The notes below the pieces were generated by a model. That model did no database searches. It saw only the letters and a list, made by a program, of their open reading frames with translations, and had not been told where the DNA came from. A stretch of DNA of 64,000 bases. Source: Lampris incognitus (taxonomy: Eukaryota > Chordata > Actinopteri > Lampriformes > Lampridae). Positions 16,476 to 26,670 of the stretch are shown piece after piece (the stretch's first letter is position 1; each line of letters opens with the position of its first letter). The stretch covers positions 101,606,433-101,670,432 of the forward strand of contig NC_079212.1 of the NCBI RefSeq assembly GCF_029633865.1, in the 5' to 3' direction. The position numbers and the translations under genes are program-made.

Positions 16476-18689
16476 GCCGTGGGGACAGTAGGCCACGGGC
16501 TTCCAGTGTTCCCCGTGCTGCTGGAGCAGAACGCCTCCCAGCCCGTAGCTGCTGGCATCTGCTGACACCACCGTAGCCTTAGTGACGTCGTAAAAGGTGA
16601 GTACCGGGGCGGTGGCGAGTGCTGCTTTAAGGTCTTGGAATGCTGTGTTCTGTGCAGGTCCCCACAGCCACTCTGTCGTTGCTTTAAGCAGTCCATAAAG
16701 CGGCTGACCTACAGTGGACAGCTCTGGGACGTATTTTGCCAAATAGTTCACCATCCCGAGGAACCTCTTGAGTTCCGTCACGTTCTGGGGCTGAGGAAAG
16801 TTCTCTATTCCGGCCACTTTGTCCGGGTAAGGTCTAATGCATGCCTCGTTGATGATATGACCAAGGAAGCGGACTTGTTTCTGTTTGAACTTGCATTTCG
16901 CTTGGTTCAGTTTGAGACCTGCTGTTTCAATGACCCCCAGCGCCTCTGCTAGGCGCCGGTCATGGATTTCCTCAGTCTCTCCATGTATAAGGATGTCATC
17001 CATGTACACCTCTGTGCCCTCTAGCCCGGTCAGAGTTTCCGCCATCTTTCTCTGGAAAATCTCTGGAGCACTCGTTATACCAAATGGAAGGCGGCAGAAA
17101 GCATACCTCCCAAATGGGGTGATGAAAGTGGTGAGCCCCCTGCTGTCTTCATGCAAGGGGATCTGGTAAAACCCACTTGCTGCATCCAACGTTGTGAAGA
17201 ACTTTGACCCTGCGAGCCTTGGCATTATTTCCTCCATAGTGGGCAGCACGTATTTCTCACGTTTCACTGCTCGATTCAGCCTCCTGAGGTCAGCGCAGCA
17301 GCGAACCTCTTTCTTGTTCGGTTTCAGCACCGGCACCATAGCGGCGCACCATTCTGTGGGCTGAGTCCCTTTTTCCATAATGCCCTCATTTTCCATGCGC
17401 TGCAGTTCTTTCTTAACCAGTGGTACAAGTGGCAGCGGTATCCGTCTGGCTGTATGCACCGCGTATGGCTGGGCACCCTCCACCAGAGCTATTTTCCCTG
17501 GGTCTGTTTTCAGCAGTCCACTTGAACCGAAAACTCCACTGACCTCATTCATCCGCTTCACTAGACCCATCTCCACTGCCTCTGGACGACTCAGCAGACA
17601 GCTGCCTCTCCCCTTGATCACATACACTGGAAAGGAGTATTGTTTCTCCTTGTAGTTGGTTGTGGCTTGAAACTGTCCTATGAAGCTGATGTTTCCACCT
17701 GGGCTTATGAAGCTTGTGTCAGGAGGTCCCAGTTTTATGTTTGGCTTCAGCTTTTTAAATGTCCCTTGGTTGATAACAGTAGCGTCAGCCCCCGTGTCAA
17801 TTTTAAAGGTTATTGGTACATCACTTATTGTTAAACTAACAGACCAATCTTCCTGACTGCTCTCTTTGCCAACTTCTCCCAGAAAGTACAGCTGTTTAAC
17901 CTCTTCAGTGACTTCTCTCACCGCTTTAGAGTGACATACACGCTCCCAATGTCCCTTTTTATGACACTTGTTGCACTTACTGTTCGTTGCAGGACACTTC
18001 CGCTCATCGGTGTGCTGCGTCTTGCCGCACCTCCCGCATTCATCTACTTTGTTGGTTGCAGGTCTGCTGCCACCATGACGCTGTCCGCCCTTTTTGTTTT
18101 GGCGTCCGTCCCGCCGTCGGACAACATTGACGTTAGCCAGCTGGGCCTCTGGTTGGTTAGCTTGGAGGCTGAGCTGCTTTGTTATTGCCTCCGCCTGGCG
18201 CACTTGTTCAATGGCTTTCACCAGAGTAAGGTCCGCTGTGAGCTGGAACTGACGGGAGAGCACCTTGTCTTTTGTGCCCACTACCAGACGATCTCTGATA
18301 TGTTCATCCCTCTTGTCCCCAAACTCACAGTGTTCAGACAGCTCATACAATGTCCGGATGTACATCTCCGCTGTCTCTCCTGGCTGCTGGCTACGTTGAT
18401 AGAAGCACGCCCTCTCATGTATGATGTTACGGCGGGGAATAAAGTAGTCGTCGAACTTTTTCAGTACGATATCATAGTCCACTTTATCACCCTCCGCCGC
18501 GAAGTCAAACGAGCTGAATATCTTTTCAGCCTCGCTTCCCATTGCATAAATCAGCGAACTCACTTGAATCTCCCCGTCGTCTTTATCCAGCTTTGTCGCG
18601 AGCCTGAAGCGCGAAAACCGTTGTTTCCACTCCGGCCATTCAACGGGGCAGTCAAACTTGAATTCACTCGGCGGATTAAACTTCGGCAT
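16473..18689 (-). CDS. Gypsy-A Gag-protease-reverse transcriptase fusion ORF
   Basis: 738 residues in one frame, starting 40 bp inside the 5' LTR edge. Residues 1-200 are the Gag capsid region. A cysteine cluster from 218 leads to a zinc knuckle, CX2CX4HX4C (Cys239-Cys252). Retropepsin has Asp-Thr-Gly at 298-300. The reverse transcriptase has [10 protein letters not shown] at about 501 and YMDD at 562-565. The RNase H start, with [11 protein letters not shown], is at about 708. The frame ends shortly after the VAYC block, where a one-base loss shifts it near position 16490. Gag and Pol share a frame, so no frameshift signal is needed between them. A 277-codon plus-strand frame over gag is an antisense shadow. 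Confidence 0.94.
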   Translation of the reverse strand: MPKFNPPSEFKFDCPVEWPEWKQRFSRFRLATKLDKDDGEIQVSSLIYAMGSEAEKIFSSFDFAAEGDKVDYDIVLKKFDDYFIPRRNIIHERACFYQRSQQPGETAEMYIRTLYELSEHCEFGDKRDEHIRDRLVVGTKDKVLSRQFQLTADLTLVKAIEQVRQAEAITKQLSLQANQPEAQLANVNVVRRRDGRQNKKGGQRHGGSRPATNKVDECGRCGKTQHTDERKCPATNSKCNKCHKKGHWERVCHSKAVREVTEEVKQLYFLGEVGKESSQEDWSVSLTISDVPITFKIDTGADATVINQGTFKKLKPNIKLGPPDTSFISPGGNISFIGQFQATTNYKEKQYSFPVYVIKGRGSCLLSRPEAVEMGLVKRMNEVSGVFGSSGLLKTDPGKIALVEGAQPYAVHTARRIPLPLVPLVKKELQRMENEGIMEKGTQPTEWCAAMVPVLKPNKKEVRCCADLRRLNRAVKREKYVLPTMEEIMPRLAGSKFFTTLDAASGFYQIPLHEDSRGLTTFITPFGRYAFCRLPFGITSAPEIFQRKMAETLTGLEGTEVYMDDILIHGETEEIHDRRLAEALGVIETAGLKLNQAKCKFKQKQVRFLGHIINEACIRPYPDKVAGIENFPQPQNVTELKRFLGMVNYLAKYVPELSTVGQPLYGLLKATTEWLWGPAQNTAFQDLKAALATAPVLTFYDVTKATVVSADASSYGLGGVLLQQHGEHWKPVAYCPHG

Positions 18690-18717
18690 GACCGCTCGTG
18701 TTCCGATACACAGACTA

Positions 18718-18728
18718 TTCTGACACCA
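18718..18728 (-). promoter_or_regulatory. Primer-binding site of Gypsy-A
   Basis: Directly next to the 5' LTR, the minus strand reads TGGTGTCAGAA. This complements the 3' end, including CCA, of a tRNA-Leu of the CAA type as I recall it. The eleven-base match supports the primer site; the tRNA identity is inferred from memory. Confidence 0.75.
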
Positions 18729-18938
18729 TGTAATGTCCGTAGACGCCTTGTCTTACTGACATAAGAATAATTCAAGAACGAGCCGACTTCGTAGGTTCTT
18801 AACTGTGTAGCTTTTACTAGGGTTCATCCGACATACAACCTTCATAACATGCGCTTCCAACTTCCTGTATACGTCACACGCACTGCACGTACACCCGTGA
18901 GTAGGTCAAGTTAAACACGTGACCTTTCATTCATTACA
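18729..18938 (-). repeat. Gypsy-A 5' LTR
   Basis: A 210-bp copy of 14506-14715, followed on the plus strand by the second GAGTT duplication at 18939-18943. For this minus-strand element it should hold the promoter. Confidence 0.97.
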
Positions 18939-18943
18939 GAGTT

Positions 18944-19716
18944 GATGGTGTTTTAAGGTAGACTCCACGCTGCAGCTGCCATCCCGCTCCAACACCTCTG
19001 TGTGTGGCACTCTGTCCTCCCAAGTAATGCCAAGGATCCTCTGGAGACATTTTACATGGAAGGCCTCCAGGCTTCTGAGATGGTGGCTGTAGATGGTCCA
19101 TGCCTCACATCCATAGAGTAGTGTGGAGATGCACACTGCTCTGTAAACAAGCAATTTAGTGTGGAGATTGAGGTTGCTGTTTTGGAAAACCCTTCTCCTT
19201 AGACGGCCAAAACATGTTGAGGCTTCTTTGAGGTGGTGCTGAATCTCATCGTCTATTTTGCAGATGTCGGATAGCATACTTCCCAGATATTTGAAGGCAG
19301 GAACAGTGGCCAGTTGTTGCCCTTCTGCTGTGAAGGTTGTTGGGTGGTTTGGGAGGCCGGCAGTCAACTGACAGATTACCTCTGTCTTTTGGGTGTTAAT
19401 AATCAGTCCCATTCTCCTGTATGCAGTTACAACTGCCGACAGAGTGTTTTGTAGAGCTTCTGGTGTGTGAGCTACCAGGGCACAATCGTCGGCATACTGT
19501 AGCTCAATAATGGTCTCAGAGGTCAACTTGGTGGTTGCCTGAAACCTCCTGATGTTAAATAGGTTACCATCAAGCCTGAAGTCAATGGTGACTCCAGCCT
19601 GCTTCTCCAGCCTCCTTCGTAACAGTGTTGTAACAGAGACTAAGAAGATATTGAACAGGACTGGGGCTAGCACACAGCCTTGTCTGACTCCAGTCTGCAC
19701 ACCAAAGGGCTCAGAA
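18944..19716 (-). pseudogene. LINE reverse transcriptase (5' piece)
   Basis: Reverse transcriptase core of a non-LTR retrotransposon. It has GVRQGCVLAPVLFNIF, the YADDCALVAHT catalytic block (YADD), FKYLGS and the RAVCISTLLYGCEAW region. It ends in a His-His-Gln-Leu block at the Gypsy-A target site and continues at 14505 on the other side. The reading frame enters from a (TG)n tract, so the protein lacks its fingers and any endonuclease. The insertion was either 5'-truncated there or recombined at the repeat. Apart from the Gypsy insertion this piece has no stop codon. Confidence 0.85.
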
Positions 19717-19717
19717 C

Positions 19718-19718
<1 letters not shown>

Positions 19719-19809
<91 letters not shown>
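19719..19809. repeat. (CA)n microsatellite, 91 bp
   Basis: Pure tract at the 5' boundary of the minus-strand LINE. Frames reading through it gain long Cys-Val or Thr-His runs. Confidence 0.97.
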
Positions 19810-19810
<1 letters not shown>

Positions 19811-20364
19811 CTTCAACGCCATGTTGGCAAACTTGCCAATCACTTTGTCTTTCTTATTGTTAAGTTCTTTTTCAATTCACAGTAAAGTGAGGTTGGGAAC
19901 AAGGGCCTCATATATGCATCAATGCAAATAGTTCGTGATTAGCTTTAAAATTCTCAAATTTACAGCAGTTCAGACCTTCTGTAATGATTTAAGTGGCCTC
20001 TGTGCAATCTCTGCATAAGAATTTGTAAGGAAACCCAAGAATGATTCACATTTCTGTTACAGAAGACAGCTGAAGCATTTCAACGAACAGGCCTTTTTGC
20101 ATGATAACAGTTTTAATGGCAGATGTAGCAATGGCTTGAGGCCCACTCTAGCCAAATACGACTCAACTAAAAGAGAACACATGTTTTTTTAGGGTCTACA
20201 GTTACTTCATGTAATGTTTTTATCCCAAAATTGCAAATCTGTTTGTTTGTGTTCCCGACACATAGGTCATGGTGTACAACCGAGCACACCTGCTCCTTAT
20301 CATGTGAGAGTTACGGTAAGCCCTGGGGGTGTGTATACATGCTTTGAGAGAGAGAGAGAGAGAG

Positions 20365-20412
<48 letters not shown>

Positions 20413-20697
20413 ATGAGGGGGTAATCAAGCACCGATCTATAATCTCTGTACTGATGATGACGTAAATTCTGTTAAGCCACCAAACTCATTTTGGCATTCC
20501 CTACATCAATGCTGCAGTAGCAGACACAGGTGAGTGAATCAACATTGCCAGCAAATTCTTTCCTGCAAGGTTACCATTTATGCCGCCCATGGGATTGTTT
20601 GTTTTAGTTAGGATCATGAATGTGCTCTATGCCATAATGCCATTAGAACTCAAAACATGCAGTTAACAACCATTAAGGTTAAAAATAACATTACAAT
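19810..20697. other. No gene; compound (GA)n(GT)n microsatellite inside
   Basis: About 0.9 kb of anonymous sequence. The one feature is a compound repeat at 20346-20410, about 11 GA units followed by about 21 GT units. Confidence 0.6.
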
Positions 20698-21110
20698 CTT
20701 GCCTACCAACACGGGGATCGCCGGTTCGAATCCCCGTGTTACCTCCGGCTTGGTCGGGCGTCCCTACAGACACAATTGGCCGTGTCTGCAGGTGTGAAGC
20801 CAGATGTGGGTATGTGTCGTTGTCGCTGCACTAGCGCCTCCTCTGGTCGGTCGGGGCGCCTGTTCGGAAGGGAGGGGGAACTGGGGGGAATAGCGTGATC
20901 CTCCCACACGCTACGTCCCCCTGGCGAAACTCCTCACTGTTGGGTAAAAAGAAGAGGCTGGCGACTCCACATGTATCAGAGGATGCACGTGGTAGTCTGC
21001 AATCCTCCCCGGATCGGCAGAGGGGGTGGAGCAGCGACCAGTACGGCTCGGAAAATAGGGTAATTGGCCAAGTACAATTGGGGAGAAAAAGAGTGGAACC
21101 CCCCCCCCCC
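20698..21110 (+). mobile_element. SINE-A copy 2
   Basis: Starts inside the tRNA-like head, after the A box. It keeps the GGTTCGAATCC B box and the whole body, and ends in a run of C and then A. It closely matches copy 1 along its length, with scattered substitutions. Confidence 0.9.
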
Positions 21111-21401
21111 AAACAAATTAAACATTATAGTCACAAACATATGATAAATTACTCCTAATTCTCCTAATGTTTCTATAACCTGTGTATAGTTTTAGTGCAT
21201 CCTTTTTTAAATGTAGACTTGCAACCGTATGCTGCACACAGTCATAGTGACAAGCCAGCAGGAAACCCTTTTTAAGGAACATAAATATGGCTGCAGAAAT
21301 GTGCTGTGTGTACAAAAACGTACTAAATTACCCAAGAACATAGCATCAGAATATCAACTTGATTTGGTGAAAAAAAATGTCATTGTAAGTAAGAGTTTAT
21401 T

Positions 21402-21582
21402 TAGCAGCACGGTGGCCCAGTGGTTAGCGCTTGTCATCTCACAGCAAGAAGGTCCTGGGTTTGAACCCCAGGCTGTCCCAGGTCCTGTGGAGTTTGCATG
21501 TTCTCCCCGTGTCTGCTTGGATTTCCTCTGGGTGCTCCAGTTTCCTCCCACCATCAAAAAGACATGCATATTAGGATTAATA

Positions 21583-21585
<3 letters not shown>
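21402..21585 (+). mobile_element. SINE-B copy 1 (tRNA head and body)
   Basis: A second SINE family. It has the A-box-like TGGCCCAGTGG, then the B-box-like GGTTTGAACCC, then a body with GTTTGCATGTTCTCCCCGTG, TTTCCTCCCACC and GACATGCATATTAGG. It is cut by the (TA)n tract at its 3' end. Confidence 0.8.

Positions 21586-21635
<50 letters not shown>
21580..21635. repeat. (TA)n microsatellite
   Basis: About 50 bp of TA with one TGTG interruption, at the 3' border of the SINE-B copy. It ends in poly-T. Confidence 0.93.
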
Positions 21636-21644
<9 letters not shown>

Positions 21645-21800
21645 TTTTGAGATACTTTATTGATCCCCCGTGGGGAAATTCTTCTCTGCCTTTAACCTAT
21701 CGTAGCTGTGTAGCTTCTTTTTTTCAGTACACACATTGCAAAAGACTTTAGTAAATCTTGTTGCCATCACTGTACATCTGAGCAGTAAGTCATGTATATA
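21636..21800 (-). mobile_element. 3' tail of an L2-like LINE or dependent SINE
   Basis: On the minus strand the segment ends in GGGGATCAATAAAGTATCTC followed by poly-A. That GGGATCAATAAAG-type end is common in fish L2-like LINEs and the SINEs they mobilise. A related end closes the SINE-B copy at 48652-49005. No coding sequence remains. Confidence 0.4.
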
Positions 21801-22044
21801 TGCCACATGTGGCAGTGATTCCCTTGGTAGGGCTGGAAATTATGCTTCTGCTTTAGTTTTGAAAAACATTAGCATTATCTCAGACACGATCTAGAAGGAA
21901 ATCACCAAGTTAATACAGAGAAATATTTACAACTTCTGTGTATTAACTGAGCATGAACTGTACCCCCAAATCATTACCCATTGTATAAATCATGTTTTCT
22001 TCACAAAAATTTCTATAAAACCAGAATATCAAAGATATCTCATT

Positions 22045-22344
22045 TTGTGTGTTTGAGCAGTTGGCAGCCGCCGTGCAGCACCAAAGGACCAACTCCAGTT
22101 CGTCTTGCCATGCCTTGGTCAAGGGCACAGACAGGAGTATAAACCCTAACATGGCATGTCTTTTTGATGGTGGGGGAAACCAGAGCACCCGAAGAAAACC
22201 CACTGATGACACAGAGAGAACATGCAAACTCCACACAGAGGACAACCTGGGATGACCCCTAAGGCTGGAAAACCCCGGGGTTCCAACCCAGGACCTTCTT
22301 GCTGTGAGGTGACAGCACTAACCACCGCGCCACAGTGCCACCAA
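22045..22344 (-). mobile_element. SINE-B copy 2
   Basis: Minus-strand copy that includes the head (a GGTGGCACTGTGGCGCGGTGG-like start at 22344), the B-box region, the body with GGAGTTTGCATGTTCTC, and the distal GGAGTTGGTCC block. It is oriented opposite to the partial copy immediately to its right. Confidence 0.8.
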
Positions 22345-22354
22345 TACTCCTCAG

Positions 22355-22520
22355 TATTATAATAATATTCCTGTCTGTGCGCCTGAGCAAGGCAATGGAA
22401 AGAAGAAGTGGAGTTGGTCCCTAGGTGCTGCAGCTGCCCGCTGCTCCTATACAATAGGATGGGTTAGATGCAGAAGACAAATTCATTGTAAGAATGCAAT
22501 GACAAAATAAAGTGGCTTTC
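22355..22520 (+). mobile_element. SINE-B 3' fragment
   Basis: Plus-strand distal half of SINE-B, with CCTGTCTGTGCGCCTGAGCA, GGAGTTGGTCC, CTGCTGCTCC and AGGATGGGTTAGATG blocks and an AATAAAG end. With the neighbouring minus-strand copy it forms an inverted pair. Confidence 0.65.
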
Positions 22521-22821
22521 TTAATATAGCACCTTTTATAACAAAGTTACAAAGTGCTGCATGGATCCTATTACATTTGATTCAGCTTTGTGCATCAGGT
22601 CCTGTAAGTGTTGTTACACAAGCATGGACTGTAAAACATCTGCTGGTCCAAATAAAACAGCCCCCTATTTTATTAGATTGTCACCCAGCCTATTTCCATT
22701 TCTGAAGCACGGAAATCAGCTGAGGTTGTCCGCTCATGAAAAAGATGACATACTTCGTGATGCAAATAAATTACCATCCTACTTATAATATCTGTCTTTG
22801 TCAAAGTCTTTAAATCTCATT

Positions 22822-23170
22822 CTAAATTTCATTTGACAAACGCCCAGTTAGGATAACCACACTCAAGCAACGCCTGCTTAATGTGGGATTTATCCCCTTC
22901 CTTGGCCGCTGTGTTGGTGGGACATTGTCAGCTTGGTGGTACAGCGTCCTGATGACTCCTAGTTTGTGCTCCAATGGATAATGAGAGTCACACCTTAAGT
23001 ACTGATCACTATGTGTTGGTTTACGGTAAACACCAACAATCAAATGTCCCCCATGACTAACTGCAATTTCACTGTCTAAGAAGGCTAACCCGTCATTTTT
23101 CACATCTTCTCTGCTGAACTTGATGTGGTTGTCCAAAGAGTTAATATGGTCATGAAGTGTGGTGCATCCT
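22822..23170 (-). pseudogene. Penelope-like element, RT C-terminal fragment
   Basis: Minus-strand frame with FLDSEIAVSHGG, VGVYRKPTHSDQYL and the LEHKLGVIRTL block, the diagnostic end of the Penelope-like reverse transcriptase. A frameshift follows VPP; the alternative frame continues the family pattern with a CGYPNWAFVK block. Penelope-like elements combine this RT with a GIY-YIG endonuclease. Here only about 110 codons remain. Confidence 0.85.
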
Positions 23171-23274
23171 GAGATTTAATTTTAACCCAGGTGTCTGTAT
23201 GTGAAGTACATGTACTGAATACACAGCTTCAGGAGCAGACACACTTGATCAGTGTTAATGGTAGTCCTATTGCT

Positions 23275-23725
23275 AACCTCATCAGGCCAGGACTCTGCAG
23301 TCTACACCCATCTACAGGCCAGTGGCCACTCTTTCAAGGATGAGGATGTGCACATCCTTGATAGGGAGTAATGCTGGTTTGAACAGTGAGTCAAAGAGGC
23401 CATCTATGTGAAGAGGGAATGACCATCCCTGAACCCGGGGGGGGGGGGGACTAACAGTACATTTGTCGCCATCTTACAATTGCAGCTATTTCCCAATCCT
23501 CTGTGAATAGTACACATGGCGATTGTAACTCTAACTAATAGTCACTGCAATTCGCATATGAAACCGATCGTTGGTTTCAGTCGTTATGCAGCTGTGCTGT
23601 TTATAAGTTTGGGGATACCTGCAGTCAGCTGAGATTGATAAAGTCACTTAGATGAGTGATGAAACGTTTCTCCAACTAAATGTTTTGTCCAGATAAACTG
23701 ATTCAACTTTCTGGGATCCATTTAT
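23275..23725 (+). pseudogene. Penelope-like element, GIY-YIG end and 3' terminus
   Basis: Plus-strand remnant of the endonuclease end. After a HSFKDEDVHILDRE block come VKEAIYVKRE and PSLN, interrupted by three stop codons and a run of G. It finishes with the characteristic terminal sequence GATGAGTGATGAAACGTTTC at about 23652, then CCAGATAAACTGATTCAAC. It lies in opposite orientation to the RT fragment at 22822. Confidence 0.75.
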
Positions 23726-23843
23726 TAATGTTATTAGCTGCAGCTGTGTTCATCCTGTACGAAAGCCCTTGTTAAGAAGACGAGTTTAGTTTGGTAATTG
23801 TCTCTGCCCTTTAGCTTTAGTCCTAGAAGACTACAACGCTGAT

Positions 23844-25075
23844 ATGGAGTGTCAGCGCCTCAACGCCCAGCAGCACCAACAGCTGGCGCCAGAAGAAGAA
23901 GCACAACGCCTACAGCAGGAGGCACAAGATGCACAGGAAGCTATCGCTAAACAACTTGACAGGCAGAGGCGACTGAAGAAGGAGAAAGAACTTCAGGTAG
24001 CCAAGCTGGTCACCTCGCTCCTCCAAGAATCAGAGATAGAGGGACCACATAGTAGTGCATTGTCTTGAGCTTCTACTATCTACCAGTGATGAATGCTCCA
24101 TCCGCCAATGCTCCTGCAGGCTTACAGCATCTATCCATCTCTCATCTACACTCTCCATCCCGTCCCGTGCTGCCAGTAGTATCTAAGCTGACTTATCCTC
24201 CAACTGGGTTGCAGCACCATGCGTTGGCACCTGTGCCTCTAGTGTGTCCTACCATACCACAGAGCACGCATCCCCCGCCAGCTCACCCTGCTGTTGACAC
24301 TTCAGTGATGCACCCTCCAGCACAGGCGATGTCGACCTCTGCTGTGGCACCTGCGTCGTTGTACCCTGCTCCTGTTATGCCTGCCCCCACCGAGCTTCCC
24401 GCAAGGTCACACAAAGTTTCTGTAGCTACATCTGGCATTCAGACCCAGCAGTATCATGCCCAAGGACCCAGTACAGACTCCTACCTACTGTGTGACCACC
24501 TCTACTGCAGCTCAACCATACCAGCATGTGAGTTCCACTGCACCCCACATGGCTGCTGTCCCACCACAGATTACATCAGGGCATCCCCAGCATCCAGGTT
24601 CAGAGATGCTGATTGCCTCTTCTGACGGCATCCCCCAGCCGATGCTACCAGTCTTCGAACGTGACCGCGAAAGTGACTTTGCTCTACTCAAAATGGCCTT
24701 GGATAACTTGATGGGCCATGGGCACCTGACTGAACAGTGTATGTAAGTACCAAGTGCTTCTCGGCCACTTGAAGCTCCCCAGTGCCCTCCACTTAGCAAA
24801 GGTTTAAATGTATGACCCTCGGCCTCATACCGTTGCATTGCAAGCCTTGAAAGACAAATACGGTCATGTCCCTTTTTTGACAAGGAGCACTTCTTGAATG
24901 CCTGTGATGACTTCAAGAAGTTGTCTACCAGCCAGGTTGTGAAGTGGATCCAAGAGGGGAAACGGTGCTGGAAGTGTGGCCACAACTGCTGTGCTGAAGC
25001 ATGTACTCTGAAGCGCCCATGCAAGACATGCAAAGAGCAGCACCTTACCATTTTGCATGACTCCATCCAGCAGGG
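23844..25075 (+). pseudogene. BEL/Pao gag remnant
   Basis: The first 74 codons (23844-24065) are Gln/Glu-rich and likely coiled coil. A Pro/Ala-rich linker follows and shifts frame near 24460. Then comes a DFALLKMALDNLMG block and, in another frame, LLGHLKLPSALHLAK, the BEL gag (DUF1759-like) region. An internal deletion joins this to CWKCGHNCCAEAC and CKTCKEQHLTILHD, the cysteine-rich nucleic-acid-binding end. At least two frameshifts and one stop are present. Confidence 0.75.
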
Positions 25076-25830
25076 TGAAACCAAAGTCCGCAAGGTCACT
25101 ACACCATCCATCAAGGTCTATCTCGACCGGCCCAACCGTCTGCAACAGGTGATGATAAAGGTTGTCAATTTCATTTTGAGGAATGGGGACCAAGCCTTGG
25201 ACACCTACGCCATGTGGGATAACGGCTCTGAATGAAGTACTGTTCCCCCTCAAGCCATGTAGCGCTTGAACCTTCCCAGACAGCCAGAGACTCTCCATCA
25301 ATTGACAGTCCAGCAGAATGTTGAACAGCTCCAGGGAAGGGCCGTCTCCTTTGATGTTTCTCCACTGTGCATGCCTCCCCAGAAGTACTGGATCCACCAG
25401 GCCTTCACCTTCGAAGGCCTCAGCCTGGCCGAAAACTCCTATCCTGTGGCTGCACTACAGAAACACTACAAGCACTTCCGTGGCCTGCCCTTACCGCCAG
25501 TCGACCCCACCCAGCTGCTGCTTCTGATTGATTCAGATATGCCACACCCGCTGATCCCAGTACAGCCCGTACGTGCAGGTCCATCAGGTGGTCCTGTTGG
25601 CATCTGCACCCGACTAGGTTGGTCACTCCAGGGTCATACGAGCCTTGCCCAGACTACGTCTTCTTCACAGTGCCTCTGCATCTCTACTGTCTCCCCTGCC
25701 ACCAAGCTCTTCAGGAATGTTGAGTGCCTCTGGCAAGTGGACACTCTTCCTTATGCCAGTAAGAAGGAAGCAGGACCAGCAAGCCATGGCCACGCCCCAA
25801 GTATCCACCACCAGGGTCGAGGCCAATGAG
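25076..25830 (+). pseudogene. BEL/Pao retropepsin-like protease remnant
   Basis: Contains VYLDRPNR and the active-site region, read here as WDNGSE where the family usually has DDGSE. It then has LNLPRQPETL, SFDVSPLC, GLPLPPVD and SDMPHPLIPVQPVRAGP, and the GICTRLGWSLQG end. A stop follows SE at 25233-25235, and a second stop lies close behind. The pattern is typical of the BEL/Pao DUF1758 protease region. Confidence 0.8.
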
Positions 25831-26319
25831 TCCAGTGCTATGCTAACCCCTGCTTCAGCGAGCAAACGCTACTCCGCTTCATGCTCCAAAGGAAGCTGTG
25901 CTGCCATGCCTCTGCAGCATAGAGAGAAGACTTGCCAAAGACCCTAGGCAGGCAGAGGTCTACTGTAATGAGATACAGAAACTGGAGAAGGCTGGTACAG
26001 TTTACTTCTCTTCTGTTTCGAGGAAATTGTGTTTCAATGACAGATACAACCACATTCTTCTTTGAATAAATATCCTCAAACTTAAGCTCCGCCCCCGTGA
26101 TTCTCTAATCGGAGTCAAACCACCATAGTGTTCGCCAGCTCTATTCAGCGCATCTGTAGAGCCCCTAGACCTCTGTTATACATCCTGTTATGCTTACATC
26201 ACAGACTACTAAGACCAGCCTGCCATGTTTTTAAACTTTACATGGTTTTTAACTTGTAGATGTCAGTGAACCCATTAAAATGCTCTAGGGTTGAGATGCC
26301 GGATCCTGGACCTCTCACA

Positions 26320-26481
26320 TTATGACCATCACCTATTTGATTGGATCCGGAACCGCCTTTGTCACTATCAAAATCTGTAAATAAATTTTGTGTAATATTT
26401 AATGTTATCTGTTCTGCCATTCTTTTATTTCCCATTGAGGTTACTTGTAAATCACTTGTGTGTCTATTTTGGATGCATTTT

Positions 26482-26554
<73 letters not shown>

Positions 26555-26660
26555 CACGTCAGCTCACTCACTGACGCCTGAAGCATGAGTGGACAGACAG
26601 ACAGACATACAGACAGACAGAACACATAACTTAGTTGGGTTTCTTAGCTTGATTAGTTTT
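26320..26660 (+). repeat. Unclassified repeat X, copy 1, with (GA)n
   Basis: Shares a long block with 31650-32400, including CTGTAAATAA, TAATATTTAATGTTATCTGT, the TTTTGGATGCATTTTAAA segment, the TCACTGACGCCTGAAGCATG block and a GACA/GACAGA tail. A (GA)n microsatellite at 26488-26551 sits where copy 2 has a short GAGAGA run. No coding frame; class unknown. Confidence 0.65.
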
Positions 26661-26670
26661 CATAGTTGTA

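Larger units (their letters stand above)
14506..18938 (-). mobile_element. Gypsy-A: near-intact Ty3/Gypsy retrotransposon
   Basis: A complete 4433-bp LTR retrotransposon on the minus strand. It has two 210-bp LTRs with TGTAATG...CATTACA ends, a primer-binding site, gag-pol, a polypurine tract, and a perfect 5-bp target duplication GAGTT (14501-14505 and 18939-18943). The LTRs differ at a single base, so the insertion is young. Gag, protease, RT, RNase H and integrase are all present. I see no env-like frame. The order, with integrase after RNase H, and the integrase style place it in Ty3/Gypsy (Metaviridae), close in style to K02A2.6-like elements. One frameshift near 16490 breaks the coding region. 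Confidence 0.96.
23844..26030 (+). mobile_element. BEL/Pao LTR retrotransposon relic
   Basis: Plus-strand gag and protease remains of a BEL/Pao element, broken into several frames. No LTRs are recognisable and RT, RNase H and integrase are missing. The relic stops at a fragment resembling the start of the RT region (a YCNEIQKLEKAG block at about 25959). Confidence 0.8.

Noticed and set aside
17931..18764. 277-codon plus-strand frame
   Set aside because: It is antisense to Gypsy-A gag and its LTR edge; the sense strand has the recognisable Gag-Pol protein.
24894..25235. Host zinc-finger gene
   Set aside because: The cysteine cluster and the following blocks match the BEL/Pao gag-protease pattern, with stops and no exon structure.
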